The notes beneath the pieces were generated by a model that saw only the letters and a list, made by a program, of their open reading frames with translations, did no database searches and was not told the DNA's origin. Made by a program: the position numbers and the translations under genes. Of a DNA stretch of 20,181 bases, positions 7,592-14,420 are shown in pieces. The stretch comes from a virus: positions 1 through 20,181 of IMG/VR virus record IMGVR_UViG_3300010354_000896. One strand, written 5' to 3'. Each line of letters begins with the position of its first letter. Position 1 is the first letter of the stretch.

Positions 7592-8107
7592 CTAACCAGA
7601 ACAGCTCTCCAGCCGTTCCTTCAATTTTTGCATCGCCTCAGCCTTGCGTTTTCTGGCCGCCTGCTTGGACAGGTTGAACCTGGCAGACACCTCCCGAAGA
7701 CTATGGTTCTCAATAAAGTAAAACTGGATAATCTGGCGGTCTTCCTCGTCCAACTGGCTAATGGCCTCCCTGACCCATTCCTCGTCGACGGAAGGAAGGG
7801 TCTCCTCGCCAATCTCGGCGGGGGAGGCGTTCTCAATGGGCACGGTCATGGACACAACCTTGGTTTTCTTTTTCCGCAACTCGCGCTGGCATTCCCACTC
7901 GCAAAAGCGGAACAGGCTGGTCGTGAATTTCTGGTTGTAGGACGGGTCGTGGCATTGGAGGGTGCGCCACAGGGCGTGAAGACTGCATGTGTCCAAGTCG
8001 TCGGCGTTGATTATGCCGGCGTATTTGGAGGTGACTTTCCTCATGATGTTGCGGTTGTCCTCAACAGCCATGGCGTCCTTGAGCTGCTGGTTGGTTACCT
8101 CACGCAC
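7592..8107 (-). CDS. Sigma-70-like factor B
   Basis: About 171 residues. A region-2-like stretch spans roughly 22-82 (ending in the basic RELRKKKTK) and a region-4-like helix-turn-helix spans about 113-165, with LDEEDRQIIQFYF, then SLREVSARFNLSKQAARKR, as in ECF sigma factors. It would direct RNA polymerase to phage promoters. The open frame extends upstream to 8557, but that part is the antisense-free shadow of the preceding gene and has low-complexity Ser/Pro composition. Possible starts are GTG 8113, GTG 8107 (overlapping or near the previous stop) and ATG 8071 (AAGGA upstream). 8107 is a compromise. Region 1 is absent, as in other short phage sigma factors. Confidence 0.75.
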   Translation of the reverse strand: MREVTNQQLKDAMAVEDNRNIMRKVTSKYAGIINADDLDTCSLHALWRTLQCHDPSYNQKFTTSLFRFCEWECQRELRKKKTKVVSMTVPIENASPAEIGEETLPSVDEEWVREAISQLDEEDRQIIQFYFIENHSLREVSARFNLSKQAARKRKAEAMQKLKERLESCSG

Positions 8108-8723
8108 GACCACTTTTCTCCCAGCTGGAGGCGACGATGCTGCCGTCAAGTCCTTGGTCGGCGATGGTCTGGATAACAGCTTCCGAATCGGCTCCAGTAC
8201 CAGTCCACAGAGTCCCGTCTGGAAGTCGACAAATAGCCCAAGCTTCATTCTTGTGTTCCTGCTGCAATCTCTTGACGAGGATATTGATGGCTGCGTCCTG
8301 CTTCTTGCTGACCAGTTTGGGCGGGAGAGGTTCCGGCTCCCCGCACAAGGCATAGTCGATGGCCTTTTGCACCTCGGTCGTGTCAAACAAATTGCCAATT
8401 CCCACCCACATCCGGTAGCGGGTCCAGACCCTGAGGATTTCCACCCCGGGAATCTGCTCGACAGACTCGACAACGGATTCGGTGATATCAAAGTTGGTGT
8501 GGGCAACCCAAAGCTTGTACAACTTGCTTGACAGGCCGTGTTCGCCGACGGGAACAAGTCCGTAGGGGCCAGCGATCATCCGGACATGGCGGGACTGGTC
8601 TCCGTCGCCATCGTCATCGGAAAAGGAGTCGGTGGTGGACTGTTCGCCGGAAAGCTCCGGATCTTTGCTCTCTTGCCATCGGAGCGGATCGACCCATTTG
8701 AGCCATTGGATCTTGTTTTTCAT
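8100..8723 (-). CDS. Conserved phage hypothetical protein
   Basis: A 207-residue protein. The N-terminal 50 residues are basic and then acidic (SFSDDDGDGD). The core GPYGLVPVGEHGL followed by YKLWVAHTNFDIT, GVEILRVWTRYRMWVGIG resembles a protein I recall from T4-like and marine phages that carries a HTNF and TRYR signature, with no known function. The C-terminal part (about 140-207) begins with a helical stretch and includes a small beta-like WAICRLPDGTLWTGTG segment. ATG 8723 overlaps the thyX stop as ATGA, so the gene is coupled to it. No signal peptide or TM is visible. Confidence 0.7.
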   Translation of the reverse strand: MKNKIQWLKWVDPLRWQESKDPELSGEQSTTDSFSDDDGDGDQSRHVRMIAGPYGLVPVGEHGLSSKLYKLWVAHTNFDITESVVESVEQIPGVEILRVWTRYRMWVGIGNLFDTTEVQKAIDYALCGEPEPLPPKLVSKKQDAAINILVKRLQQEHKNEAWAICRLPDGTLWTGTGADSEAVIQTIADQGLDGSIVASSWEKSGRA

Positions 8724-9514
8724 TTGCCGTCCTCTCCAGCGAAGAATTTCCGGTACTGTTTCCAGCCCCGGAAATTGCCTACACCGATATCGGCCATCAG
8801 CGCCACGGCCGAGTGCTCAAACGGGGACCAGTGGCCGGATTCCGCCAGGCTGTCGTGGAGGGCAAAATCCTTTTCTGGATCGATCTGGCCGTCAAAGGTT
8901 TCGTAGGAAAGACGGGCGGCGCGGGCGGTGGCCACCTTCAGTCGCTCCGCGCTGGTCAGACCCTCGCAACGATCACCGAAGGGGATGTGCCACTCGCCGG
9001 GATTGAGGAAAGCTGGCACGCTGGCCTCCATGGCGGCCCTGATTTCGTTGGCCAGCTTCTGTATTTCTGGCTGGGCGTCCGGGTGACAACGGAGCTTGAA
9101 GAAGTTCTCCCATTCTGTGGCGGTCACCAGAACGCTGACCTGCATCCACGGTTCCAGCAGCCGATTCACGACCTGCTTGTGAACATTGATCGAGAGCATC
9201 TCCCTTGCGTTGAATACTGCGTTGTTCCTGGCCTGAAGCCAGATGGTCTCGGCGACCGGTTGATCGGCCGGGGAAAGCTCGGCATGGGCTTGCATCCCCG
9301 GCTGATTCCTCCCCCAATGCACCGGCATGGCCGGATCTTTTTCGACCTGCTCGATGATCTTGGCGGTCGGGATCGCCCGACTAGAAGCGGCGTTTCTGGA
9401 AAACAGCCGGTGGGTGTTCCATTCCGGGAGGATAAACCTGGGAAAACGGACCACAAGCGTGGTGATCCGGTTGCCAGCCGGATTGATGGAGTCGGCGATC
9501 ACTCGTGCTGACAT
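8720..9514 (-). CDS. thyX: Flavin-dependent thymidylate synthase ThyX
   Basis: A 264-residue enzyme that makes dTMP from dUMP using FAD, NADPH and methylene-tetrahydrofolate, supplying phage DNA synthesis. The ThyX signature is present in its variant form THRLFSRNAASSR (34-46), in place of the classic RHRxxSxNxxSxR. The segment FFKLRCHPDAQPEIQKLAN and the C-terminal WSPFEHSA are also typical of the longer ThyX subgroup. The start is ATG 9514, with AGGAAGGA upstream and 2 bases after the previous stop; an in-frame TTG at 9520 is less likely. The enzyme is soluble and cytoplasmic. Neighbours on both sides are coupled hypotheticals. Confidence 0.93.
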   Translation of the reverse strand: MSARVIADSINPAGNRITTLVVRFPRFILPEWNTHRLFSRNAASSRAIPTAKIIEQVEKDPAMPVHWGRNQPGMQAHAELSPADQPVAETIWLQARNNAVFNAREMLSINVHKQVVNRLLEPWMQVSVLVTATEWENFFKLRCHPDAQPEIQKLANEIRAAMEASVPAFLNPGEWHIPFGDRCEGLTSAERLKVATARAARLSYETFDGQIDPEKDFALHDSLAESGHWSPFEHSAVALMADIGVGNFRGWKQYRKFFAGEDGK

Positions 9515-9516
9515 CG

Positions 9517-9933
9517 TCAAGATTCCTTCCTGAAGAGAAAAGCATCGGTTGGACTGACCACGGGAGTTTCCTTGTTGTCGGACCCGGGAAGCCCCAGGGA
9601 CATTCCCACATGCATGGCCTTCATGGCGTACTCAAACTCGGCCACCCGGTCATTGATGATTCCGCAGCGGGCTATGGCGAAGTTCACGACCGGCAGGATT
9701 TTGCCGGTCTGGATCAGGGCCAGCAGCGTGCCCAGCTTCTCGGCGTTGTCGACCGCTTCCGAAGTTGTCTCGGGTTGGGGGACATCCATCGTGCAGCGAA
9801 TGTCGTCGCCGTCGAGGGTGAAATGCACTTTGATCTGGACATCATTCAGATTTTTTGCGCCGCCATCAGCATGTTTTTTAGGTGCAGCGGGTCGGCCGCG
9901 CCTTGCCTTCCTAGGCTTGTCCATGTTTTCCAT
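9517..9933 (-). CDS. AT-hook-like phage hypothetical protein
   Basis: A 138-residue protein with a basic N-terminus containing RRGRPAAPKK (11-20). The RGRP core matches an AT-hook minor-groove DNA-binding motif, although a single short motif is weak evidence. The rest has a beta-like segment (VQIKVHFTLDGDDIRCTMDV) and a helical part near the C-terminus. GAGGAGGG lies 6 bases before ATG 9933, a strong start signal, even though the preceding gene continues 88 bases into this one. It ends 2 bases before thyX. Function is unknown. Confidence 0.7.
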   Translation of the reverse strand: MENMDKPRKARRGRPAAPKKHADGGAKNLNDVQIKVHFTLDGDDIRCTMDVPQPETTSEAVDNAEKLGTLLALIQTGKILPVVNFAIARCGIINDRVAEFEYAMKAMHVGMSLGLPGSDNKETPVVSPTDAFLFRKES

Positions 9934-10250
9934 TCATAACCCTCCTCGCGAACAGCCAATTCTTCGGGGACCATACCGCCGTAAACCAACAGGATCGACC
10001 AGGGATCGACAGACAGCGTGACCACAGCCCCCAGGCGCATCTCCACCCAGCCCTTGTCTCCCATCCTTGCGCCGACGCCAACGAGTCTGCGCAGGAAGTC
10101 GGAGGTGGTTTGCAGGGGTTCTTCTCCCGGCACGGCGGGAGTTGTCGGCATTTCGCAGGGTTGCTGCTTGGAGACCAGAAACTTGATCTCGCTGCCGGTG
10201 CCGAACGGCACGCAAGCCAGAGCCACGGCCACCCGGAGGTCACACTGCAT
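9846..10250 (-). CDS. Phage hypothetical protein overlapping the next gene
   Basis: A 134-residue protein starting MQCDLRVAVALACVPFGTG. Its ATG lies inside the end of the glycosyltransferase gene (11-base overlap) and its last 88 bases lie inside the next gene in another frame. The sequence looks protein-like, with LRRLVGVGARMGDKG and SVDPWSILLVYGGMVPEEL, not the low-complexity pattern of a shadow frame, and no better frame exists in 9934-10239. No family is recognised. It might belong with the glycosyltransferases or be independent. Confidence 0.6.
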   Translation of the reverse strand: MQCDLRVAVALACVPFGTGSEIKFLVSKQQPCEMPTTPAVPGEEPLQTTSDFLRRLVGVGARMGDKGWVEMRLGAVVTLSVDPWSILLVYGGMVPEELAVREEGYEWKTWTSLGRQGAADPLHLKNMLMAAQKI

Positions 10251-11316
10251 CGATAACTCCCAGAACCGAACAGATTTTTCTTGCGGCGCTCTCCCAGGAA
10301 AGACGCTTGGCGGTCTCGATGCCGTCCTCGTTGATTGCCAGCTTTTCCTGTTGACGCCGTTCGTGGATCGCCCTCATGGCTTCGGCCGTCTCGTCCACGG
10401 CTGATTCCCGCAATTGATACCACCTCCCCTGTCCCGTGAACCATTTCCCGTCATATGCAAGCTCAAGGGGACCTGTGGGGATGAGGGTGGCGTTTTCTCT
10501 GGTCAGGTAGTCAAGATGGGCGGTGCAGGCCGTGGCGATGACATGGCGCCCCATTGAAAGCAACTCAAGAGCCTCAAGATTCCACCCTTCCCCGCGACTG
10601 GGAAAAACACCGCAATGCGCCGACGCAAAGAGGTTGGCCACCTCGTGCTGCGTCTCCAAACGCATGGGGATGCGTATCTTGTCGCCAAGCCTGGATTTCT
10701 TGTAGTAGTCCACCCACTCGTTGGTCTCTTCGGGTGTCAGGAACGGGTTGTCGCACAACATGACCAGTTCGACATCGTCGTCTGGTCTGAAAGCCTTCAG
10801 GAAAGCCCGCAAGAGGATGTCGTGACCCTTGCGTATTTCCCACTTGCCAGCATTGATGAAGCGGGTCGGCCCTTCTTGGGGGAGAGGGCGGTCTGCGAAG
10901 ATATTCCGATCCACGCCGCAATGGATGTTCTCAATCCTGGCGGTCACGCCTGAACGACGCATGACATCGGCGGACCATTCCCCGAAGGCAAAGACGCAAT
11001 CCATCTGGCTGAGCTGGTAGATTTCCTCGTGCTTCAGCGAGTCCAACTCAAAAAAGGTCGCTGCGGAACGCTTGGATCGGGTCGGATGCTGGGACAAATC
11101 CCAGGCATGCCAGAGGCGGAAGGACGGGTGATTTGGCTTGTAGAATTTGGCCCGCTCCACGGCCTTCGCAAACATCTCCATTTCGCTGTTGGCGACCACG
11201 GCGTTGCCGATCGGAAACAGGGCCGGTTTGACACCCATCTCAATCATGGTCTTCACGAGGTTGCGGCCGACCGTACCGTAGCCAAGCTCGTTGACCGGAG
11301 AGCAGACATTGATCAA
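10240..11316 (-). CDS. GT-B glycosyltransferase, GT4-like
   Basis: A 358-residue protein that would transfer a sugar from a nucleotide donor. The N-terminal acceptor half begins CSPVNELGYGTVGR. The C-terminal donor half begins near INAGKWEIRKGHDILLRAF (154-172), and the EX7E-type motif lies in GEGWNLEALE (E243, E251), the usual GT4 signature. The start is TTG 11316, overlapping the stop of the preceding GT2 gene as TTGA, with GGAG about 9 bases upstream; no ATG is better placed. The pair of glycosyltransferases is therefore probably translated together. Candidate targets are phage or host surface glycans or modified DNA bases. None is shown. Confidence 0.87.
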   Translation of the reverse strand: MINVCSPVNELGYGTVGRNLVKTMIEMGVKPALFPIGNAVVANSEMEMFAKAVERAKFYKPNHPSFRLWHAWDLSQHPTRSKRSAATFFELDSLKHEEIYQLSQMDCVFAFGEWSADVMRRSGVTARIENIHCGVDRNIFADRPLPQEGPTRFINAGKWEIRKGHDILLRAFLKAFRPDDDVELVMLCDNPFLTPEETNEWVDYYKKSRLGDKIRIPMRLETQHEVANLFASAHCGVFPSRGEGWNLEALELLSMGRHVIATACTAHLDYLTRENATLIPTGPLELAYDGKWFTGQGRWYQLRESAVDETAEAMRAIHERRQQEKLAINEDGIETAKRLSWESAARKICSVLGVIDAV

Positions 11317-12029
11317 GGGAGAAACTCCGTGTAGTCGTAAGACCAGCGTGGCTCAAGCTGAACCGCGCCCGACGGAAGCTGGCCGGATTGGATGCGTTCT
11401 TTGATAAAGCCCTCAACCAGCGAGGAGACTTTCTCAGAAGACCAGCCGCTGACGTGATAGGACTGCACGGAAGACCAGCGGTAGATGTAGAAGCGGTCTT
11501 TGTCGGGGATCGTTTTGGAGAATTCGCCGTACTTGCGGATCAGATCCTGGAACAGCAGCGAGTCGGCACCGCACCAGTCAACATGCCGGTAGCCCCCGAC
11601 ATCCCAGAAGACTTTCTTGGTCAGCATCAGGCAAGAATGGAAGAGATTGCTGGCGTGCTGGATGTGGAAGGGTTTTTCCTCGTAGTAGCCGAGTCCGGTG
11701 TGGAAGAGGCCCCGCCACATCCCCTCAAAGGAATAGGTCAGGCGGTGTGGCAGGAAAATGTCATCGTCATCCCAGACGGCCAAGACATCCCCGGTCGCCT
11801 CCTTGGCGGTCAGATTGAACTTCTCGCCCAGATTGGCGATGCGCTCGGGAAGATTGACTATCTTGACTTCAGGATGATCAAAGCAGAGTTGTTGATCGGG
11901 AAGGTCGTTGACAATCACCAGCTCTTTGGGGCCAGGATAATCCTGGAGCAGGAAAGAGTGCATCGCCTCTTCCAGAGCATGGGGTCGGCCGTATGTGGGG
12001 CACAAACAGCTGATTTTTGGGTAAATCAC
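11313..12029 (-). CDS. GT-A glycosyltransferase, GT2-like
   Basis: A 238-residue protein from GTG 12029. The frame opens earlier (TTG near 12062), but there the sequence lies in a terminator hairpin. The GT2 fold is indicated by ISCLCPTYGRPHALEEAM near the N-terminus, ELVIVNDLP, and the metal-binding acidic run VWDDDD, with ADSLLFQDL in the acceptor half. It would act in the cytoplasm on a nucleotide-sugar donor. It is coupled to the GT4 gene by a TTGA overlap. Its ribosome site (CAGGA) lies in the 3' arm of an intrinsic-terminator hairpin, so expression could depend on readthrough. Confidence 0.85.
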   Translation of the reverse strand: MIYPKISCLCPTYGRPHALEEAMHSFLLQDYPGPKELVIVNDLPDQQLCFDHPEVKIVNLPERIANLGEKFNLTAKEATGDVLAVWDDDDIFLPHRLTYSFEGMWRGLFHTGLGYYEEKPFHIQHASNLFHSCLMLTKKVFWDVGGYRHVDWCGADSLLFQDLIRKYGEFSKTIPDKDRFYIYRWSSVQSYHVSGWSSEKVSSLVEGFIKERIQSGQLPSGAVQLEPRWSYDYTEFLP

Positions 12030-12032
12030 AAC

Positions 12033-12073
12033 AAAAAATCCTGTTGGGTAGCACAATTGCAACACCCAACAGG
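12033..12073 (-). terminator. Intrinsic terminator abutting the GT2 start
   Basis: A perfect 10-bp inverted repeat, CCTGTTGGGT with ACCCAACAGG (12040-12049 and 12064-12073), encloses a 14-base loop and is followed on the minus strand by GA and six T (12033-12038). The GT2 start codon is only 4 bases further. The 3' arm contains the only visible ribosome-site-like sequence. Confidence 0.85.
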
Positions 12074-12098
12074 AGGATAGATCGGATATTACAAACGA

Positions 12099-12278
12099 TC
12101 AATTATTATTTGAACTTGGAACTTCAACAACTCGAACATTGCGATAGCCGTCCTCAATAAATTCCTGAGCTTTTTTCCAGGCTTTTTGCCAATTGATACC
12201 GCGATCTGGAAAACTGGCCAATCGGACGGATCGTTTTTTCTCCGGTGGAGTCCCATGCACCTCGTAACTGGCACACAT
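12099..12278 (-). CDS. 59-residue phage protein
   Basis: A 59-residue frame starting MCASYEVHGTPPEKKRSVRL and ending VPSSNNN. The start is ATG 12278, with AGGGGGTGA directly upstream and 11 bases after the preceding stop. Composition is protein-like: a basic N-terminal third, then WQKAWKKAQEFIEDGYRNVRV, a probable helix and beta strand. It is the last gene before the strong terminator at 12033-12073, which fits the end of an operon. No known family is recognised. Confidence 0.65.
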   Translation of the reverse strand: MCASYEVHGTPPEKKRSVRLASFPDRGINWQKAWKKAQEFIEDGYRNVRVVEVPSSNNN

Positions 12279-12289
12279 GGGTCACCCCC

Positions 12290-12586
12290 TTAGTTGACAT
12301 TTGTTTCTTCGGTCACTCTCTCAAGAGAAGACATGCGACGGCTGTGGCTTTTCACATGGGTAGACAGATCGGCCATGTTCCGGACCAGATTTTCCTGGTT
12401 GACGGTGATCTTGTCCACCGCGCAACTGACATCGTCCAGGAACTTGATGTGGCGTTCAGCGACAGGAACAAAAATGCGGTTTGCCGCCCAGATTGCCGCC
12501 TTGTACAAGGCTAGGCCGCAGACACACAACAGGAAGATTGGCAAGCCAAATCTTTCCAGAATTTGCAGCGCAGTCTGTGTGTCCAT
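12290..12586 (-). CDS. One-TM coiled-coil phage protein, holin-like topology
   Basis: A 98-residue protein from ATG 12586 (MDTQTALQILERF), chosen over a longer frame because GGAGG lies 7 bases upstream. A single membrane segment spans about 14-36 (LPIFLLCVCGLALYKAAIW), followed by a long heptad-like helix (LDDVSCAVDKITVNQENLVRN) and a polar tail. This topology is seen in some small holins and in other phage membrane proteins. There is no lysin next to it, so the lysis role is only a suggestion. Confidence 0.65.
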   Translation of the reverse strand: MDTQTALQILERFGLPIFLLCVCGLALYKAAIWAANRIFVPVAERHIKFLDDVSCAVDKITVNQENLVRNMADLSTHVKSHSRRMSSLERVTEETNVN

Positions 12587-12640
12587 GGCCGTACCTCCGG
12601 CGATGCCAGATAGGGATAACACCTACCCAGCAATACACCG

Positions 12641-12907
12641 TCAAATGGTTACGGCAGCCTTCAAAAACGAGGTCTGAATCCACCCCCGCAGGAGTAGATT
12701 TTCCATCGCCAGACTGATCTCCCGAACACCCCCGTGGATGGGGCCGTCATCGGGATGTTCTTTGACCCAGGAGAGGACAATGTCTGCCATCTGTTTCGAC
12801 GAAACCGGAGCTTCTGGCATCAAAGAATAAACCAAGCTCTCGGTAGCCGTATCAAACCGGGTCGATGGCCGCTTCGCCGCCTTCACGAAATACGCAATCT
12901 GACTCAT
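12641..12907 (-). CDS. Small phage hypothetical protein
   Basis: An 88-residue protein from ATG 12907 (MSQIAYFVKAAKRP), with GGAGG about 11 bases upstream; a longer upstream frame has no support. Predicted secondary structure alternates helices with a C-terminal strand pair (LLRGWIQTSFLKAAVTI), which would suit a winged-helix-like fold, but no sequence family is recognised. Its first 56 bases overlap the end of the DUF5522-like gene in a different frame. Confidence 0.6.
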   Translation of the reverse strand: MSQIAYFVKAAKRPSTRFDTATESLVYSLMPEAPVSSKQMADIVLSWVKEHPDDGPIHGGVREISLAMENLLLRGWIQTSFLKAAVTI

Positions 12908-13055
12908 TATCCTGGGTCCTCCTACCCATATTGACCGGGTAGGGGCAGTGGCGGCACCCACCGTGGCAACATTTTCCACGGCTCAGAAGGTAAGTCCTTG
13001 TCAGGACATAACTTCCGTTTTCCAAATAATAATCCTTCCCCTCGACCAGGCTCAC
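12852..13055 (-). CDS. DUF5522-like Cys-rich small protein
   Basis: A 67-residue frame from GTG 13055, overlapping the previous stop as GTGA. The core reads DYYLENGSYVLTRTYLLSRG and then KCCHGGCRHCPYPVN. The CC-x3-C-x2-C-P-Y arrangement and the preceding E-N-G and V-L-T motif match the small bacterial family I recall as DUF5522, which looks like a metal- or cluster-binding knuckle. A second start, TTG 13028, has a strong AAGGA but would remove the DYY segment. The C-terminal 20 residues overlap the next gene. Function is unknown. Confidence 0.65.
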   Translation of the reverse strand: MSLVEGKDYYLENGSYVLTRTYLLSRGKCCHGGCRHCPYPVNMGRRTQDNESDCVFREGGEAAIDPV

Positions 13056-13405
13056 GAAAGCGTCAACAGGTAGAGGGTCTTGTAGGACAGGGCCAGCGCA
13101 TTGTCGATGATGTTCTGGTGGTAGCTCTGGACACCCGGGATCATTTGATTGGCTGCCTTCAGGATGGCGCACAATTCCTTGAGGTAAACCACGAAGTCCA
13201 CATTGGCAGGGGGAGCCTGCACATCCAGGGACAACAGGCCAAATTCACCCTGGATGACCTCAGCCAACTCGTCGGCAATCTCCAGAATACCATCGTAAAA
13301 CTCATTCATGGCCTTGTGGGCGGCGTAAGAGCGAGTGGCAAGATGGGCGTTGTGGGCTGCTTGACGAGCTTCAAATAACTTGCTGATCAGAATGGAAAAA
13401 TCCAT
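13052..13405 (-). CDS. DUF5856-like all-helical phage protein
   Basis: A 117-residue all-alpha protein. The N-terminal signature AHNAHLATRSYAAHKAMNEF, followed by YDGILEIADELAEVIQGEFG, matches a phage family I recall as DUF5856, with conserved His and acidic residues and a ferritin- or Dps-like helical layout. Those His, Asp and Glu residues could bind metal, but I cannot see a complete ferroxidase site. GAGGT precedes ATG 13405 by about 7 bases. The 3' end overlaps the DUF5522-like gene. Function is unknown. Confidence 0.7.
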   Translation of the reverse strand: MDFSILISKLFEARQAAHNAHLATRSYAAHKAMNEFYDGILEIADELAEVIQGEFGLLSLDVQAPPANVDFVVYLKELCAILKAANQMIPGVQSYHQNIIDNALALSYKTLYLLTLS

Positions 13406-13419
13406 GGTTCTACCTCAAG

Positions 13420-13686
13420 TCAGACGATGCTGTTGCCAACACAGAAAAACCCGCGAGAAGATGCCGCTGGCGGGTTGGTCTGGCGCACACTCACCTGAGA
13501 AACGGTGGCTGCTTCCGTCCCGCTAGGCAGGACAGAGTAATCGACGCCGAAAGCCTTCTTTTTAAGGATTTGCTTCTGTTCAGCGTAAAATTGATCGGTG
13601 ATGACCTGCGTTGTCTGGGTAAGGGCTTCATTGCCGTGCGGAATCATCTGCCCGGAAACGACAGGATTGCCATAGAGATTGGGCAT
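13420..13686 (-). CDS. Small phage hypothetical protein
   Basis: An 88-residue protein starting MPNLYGNPVVSGQMIPHGNE. It has no signal peptide or membrane segment. The composition is rich in Gln, Val, Thr and Ser, with a central basic patch (QKQILKKKAFGVD), and could be a minor structural or accessory protein. GAGG precedes ATG 13686 by about 11 bases. It follows a 72-base gap containing an imperfect hairpin and precedes the DUF5856-like gene by 14 bases. Confidence 0.6.
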   Translation of the reverse strand: MPNLYGNPVVSGQMIPHGNEALTQTTQVITDQFYAEQKQILKKKAFGVDYSVLPSGTEAATVSQVSVRQTNPPAASSRGFFCVGNSIV

Positions 13687-13697
13687 GGGTCTAGTCC

Positions 13698-13736
13698 TCT
13701 GGGGGTGGATAGCGTAATTGAATACACCACCCCAGA
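13698..13736. repeat. Imperfect inverted repeat near a ribosome site
   Basis: TCTGGGGGTGG (13698-13708) pairs with CCACCCCAGA (13727-13736) with one bulge. There is no U-tract on either strand, so it is not an intrinsic terminator. On the minus strand the arm lies just before the GAGG of the gene starting at 13686, so it could influence translation. CACCCCAGA also recurs at 13745-13753. Confidence 0.5.
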
Positions 13737-13758
13737 AGACCAGACACCCCAGACAAAA

Positions 13759-14088
13759 TCAGGCTGTGATCTTGTCGTTGCTCATTTTTCTCAAGTCGAT
13801 GGCCACGACATCCTTGTCAAACAGACCGCCCCCCTGATTGATCCTGGAGACCAGATTGTTCAAAGCTTTGACATCGATCGGTTTGCCGTGCTTCCGTTTC
13901 ATCTTTTTCAGATTCACACCCAGAGAACGATAAGATGACGCACGAGATAAAACTATATCTTTAGACATACTTTGAGCATTTTTGGCTTTGGCAACCCGCC
14001 GAAGCTTTTCAACCACCTCCGGCACCGACTCACTAGTCTCCCAGGCCATGATGAACTCTTCTGGCGAAACCTGATAATTAGTCTTCAT
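13759..14088 (-). CDS. HTH-like phage protein
   Basis: A 109-residue protein from ATG 14088 (MKTNYQVSPEEFIMAWETS). The pattern EEFIMAWETSESVPEVVEKL, then SRASSYRSLGVNLKKMKRK, matches a small phage family I recall with a helix-turn-helix-like core, in which an AxSVxEVxxKL helix is followed by RASxYRxxGVxLKxx. Here a longer Lys/Ser-rich insert separates the two halves. It may bind DNA. The ribosome site is the unusual GGGGGG run shared with the methyltransferase gene at 18879-19412. Confidence 0.6.
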   Translation of the reverse strand: MKTNYQVSPEEFIMAWETSESVPEVVEKLRRVAKAKNAQSMSKDIVLSRASSYRSLGVNLKKMKRKHGKPIDVKALNNLVSRINQGGGLFDKDVVAIDLRKMSNDKITA

Positions 14089-14230
14089 AACAACCCCCCA
14101 ATAATTGTGTTCCCCCAAAACTAAGTACGACATTGAACACACAAGCGAACATCCTATCGGCCAGTTTCCCCCACAGGCCGACACTCCATTATTGTTCAAT
14201 TGGCCAATAAGTAAAATTATTTTTCGTACC

Positions 14231-14259
14231 TTGCTGACAAAGAGCTTCAAAACTATTGT
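14231..14259 (+). promoter_or_regulatory. Possible plus-strand sigma-70-like promoter
   Basis: TTGCTG (14231-14236), a 17-base spacer and TATTGT (14254-14259) form a weak match to a sigma-70 promoter pointing into the hairpin cluster. The predicted RNA start is near 14266. Recognition by phage or host polymerase is not shown. Confidence 0.3.
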
Positions 14260-14265
14260 TTAAGT

Positions 14266-14359
14266 ACCATCCTGCAAGGGGTATGACTCTCCGGCCAGAA
14301 ACCTCTGGCAGAGTCAAAAGGCCTCCGGGGAGTAGTGATCCCCGGGGGCTTTTCTTTTT
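14266..14359 (+). ncRNA. Candidate plus-strand small RNA
   Basis: A predicted transcript of about 94 bases would carry a 12-bp hairpin (14285-14315: GACTCT, bulge CCG, GCCAGA, tetraloop AACC, TCTGGC, AGAGTC) followed by a strong terminator hairpin (14321-14349) and a T-rich tail. This is a typical small-RNA layout. The alternative is that these are only bidirectional terminators of the minus-strand gene. Confidence 0.35.
14316..14359 (+). terminator. Strong GC-rich terminator, T-tract on plus strand
   Basis: An 11-bp stem, GCCTCCGGGGA with TCCCCGGGGGC, and a 7-base loop (14321-14349) precede TTTTCTTTTT (14350-14359) on the plus strand. On the minus strand only four T follow, so plus-strand termination is favoured, though it may work in both directions. 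Confidence 0.75.
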
Positions 14360-14365
14360 CTGACG

Positions 14366-14396
14366 AAAAAACCCGCCCGGAATCATCCGGACGGGC
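14366..14396 (-). terminator. Intrinsic terminator of the DUF932 gene
   Basis: On the minus strand a stem of GCCCGTCCGG with CCGGGCGGGT, loop ATGATT, is followed by a run of six T (14366-14371). U-G pairs favour folding on this strand. It ends the DUF932 transcript 25 bases after its stop. Confidence 0.85.
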
Positions 14397-14420
14397 TTGT
14401 TTTTAAGACTGATTTTTAAG

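Larger units (their letters stand above)
14089..14420. other. Non-coding gap of about 330 bases
   Basis: No convincing frame on either strand. The left part is AT-rich and holds the upstream region of the HTH-like gene, including a 10-bp palindrome ATTGGCCAAT (14199-14208). The right part contains three consecutive hairpins: 14285-14315, 14321-14349 and 14372-14396. The last two look like terminators. Confidence 0.6.

Noticed and set aside
8108-8557. N-terminal extension of sigma-like factor B
   Set aside because: This part overlaps the preceding gene, is Ser/Pro/Arg-rich as expected for a shadow frame, and has no start signal.
8813-9511. 232-residue plus-strand frame opposite thyX
   Set aside because: It is the antisense of a firmly recognised ThyX gene.
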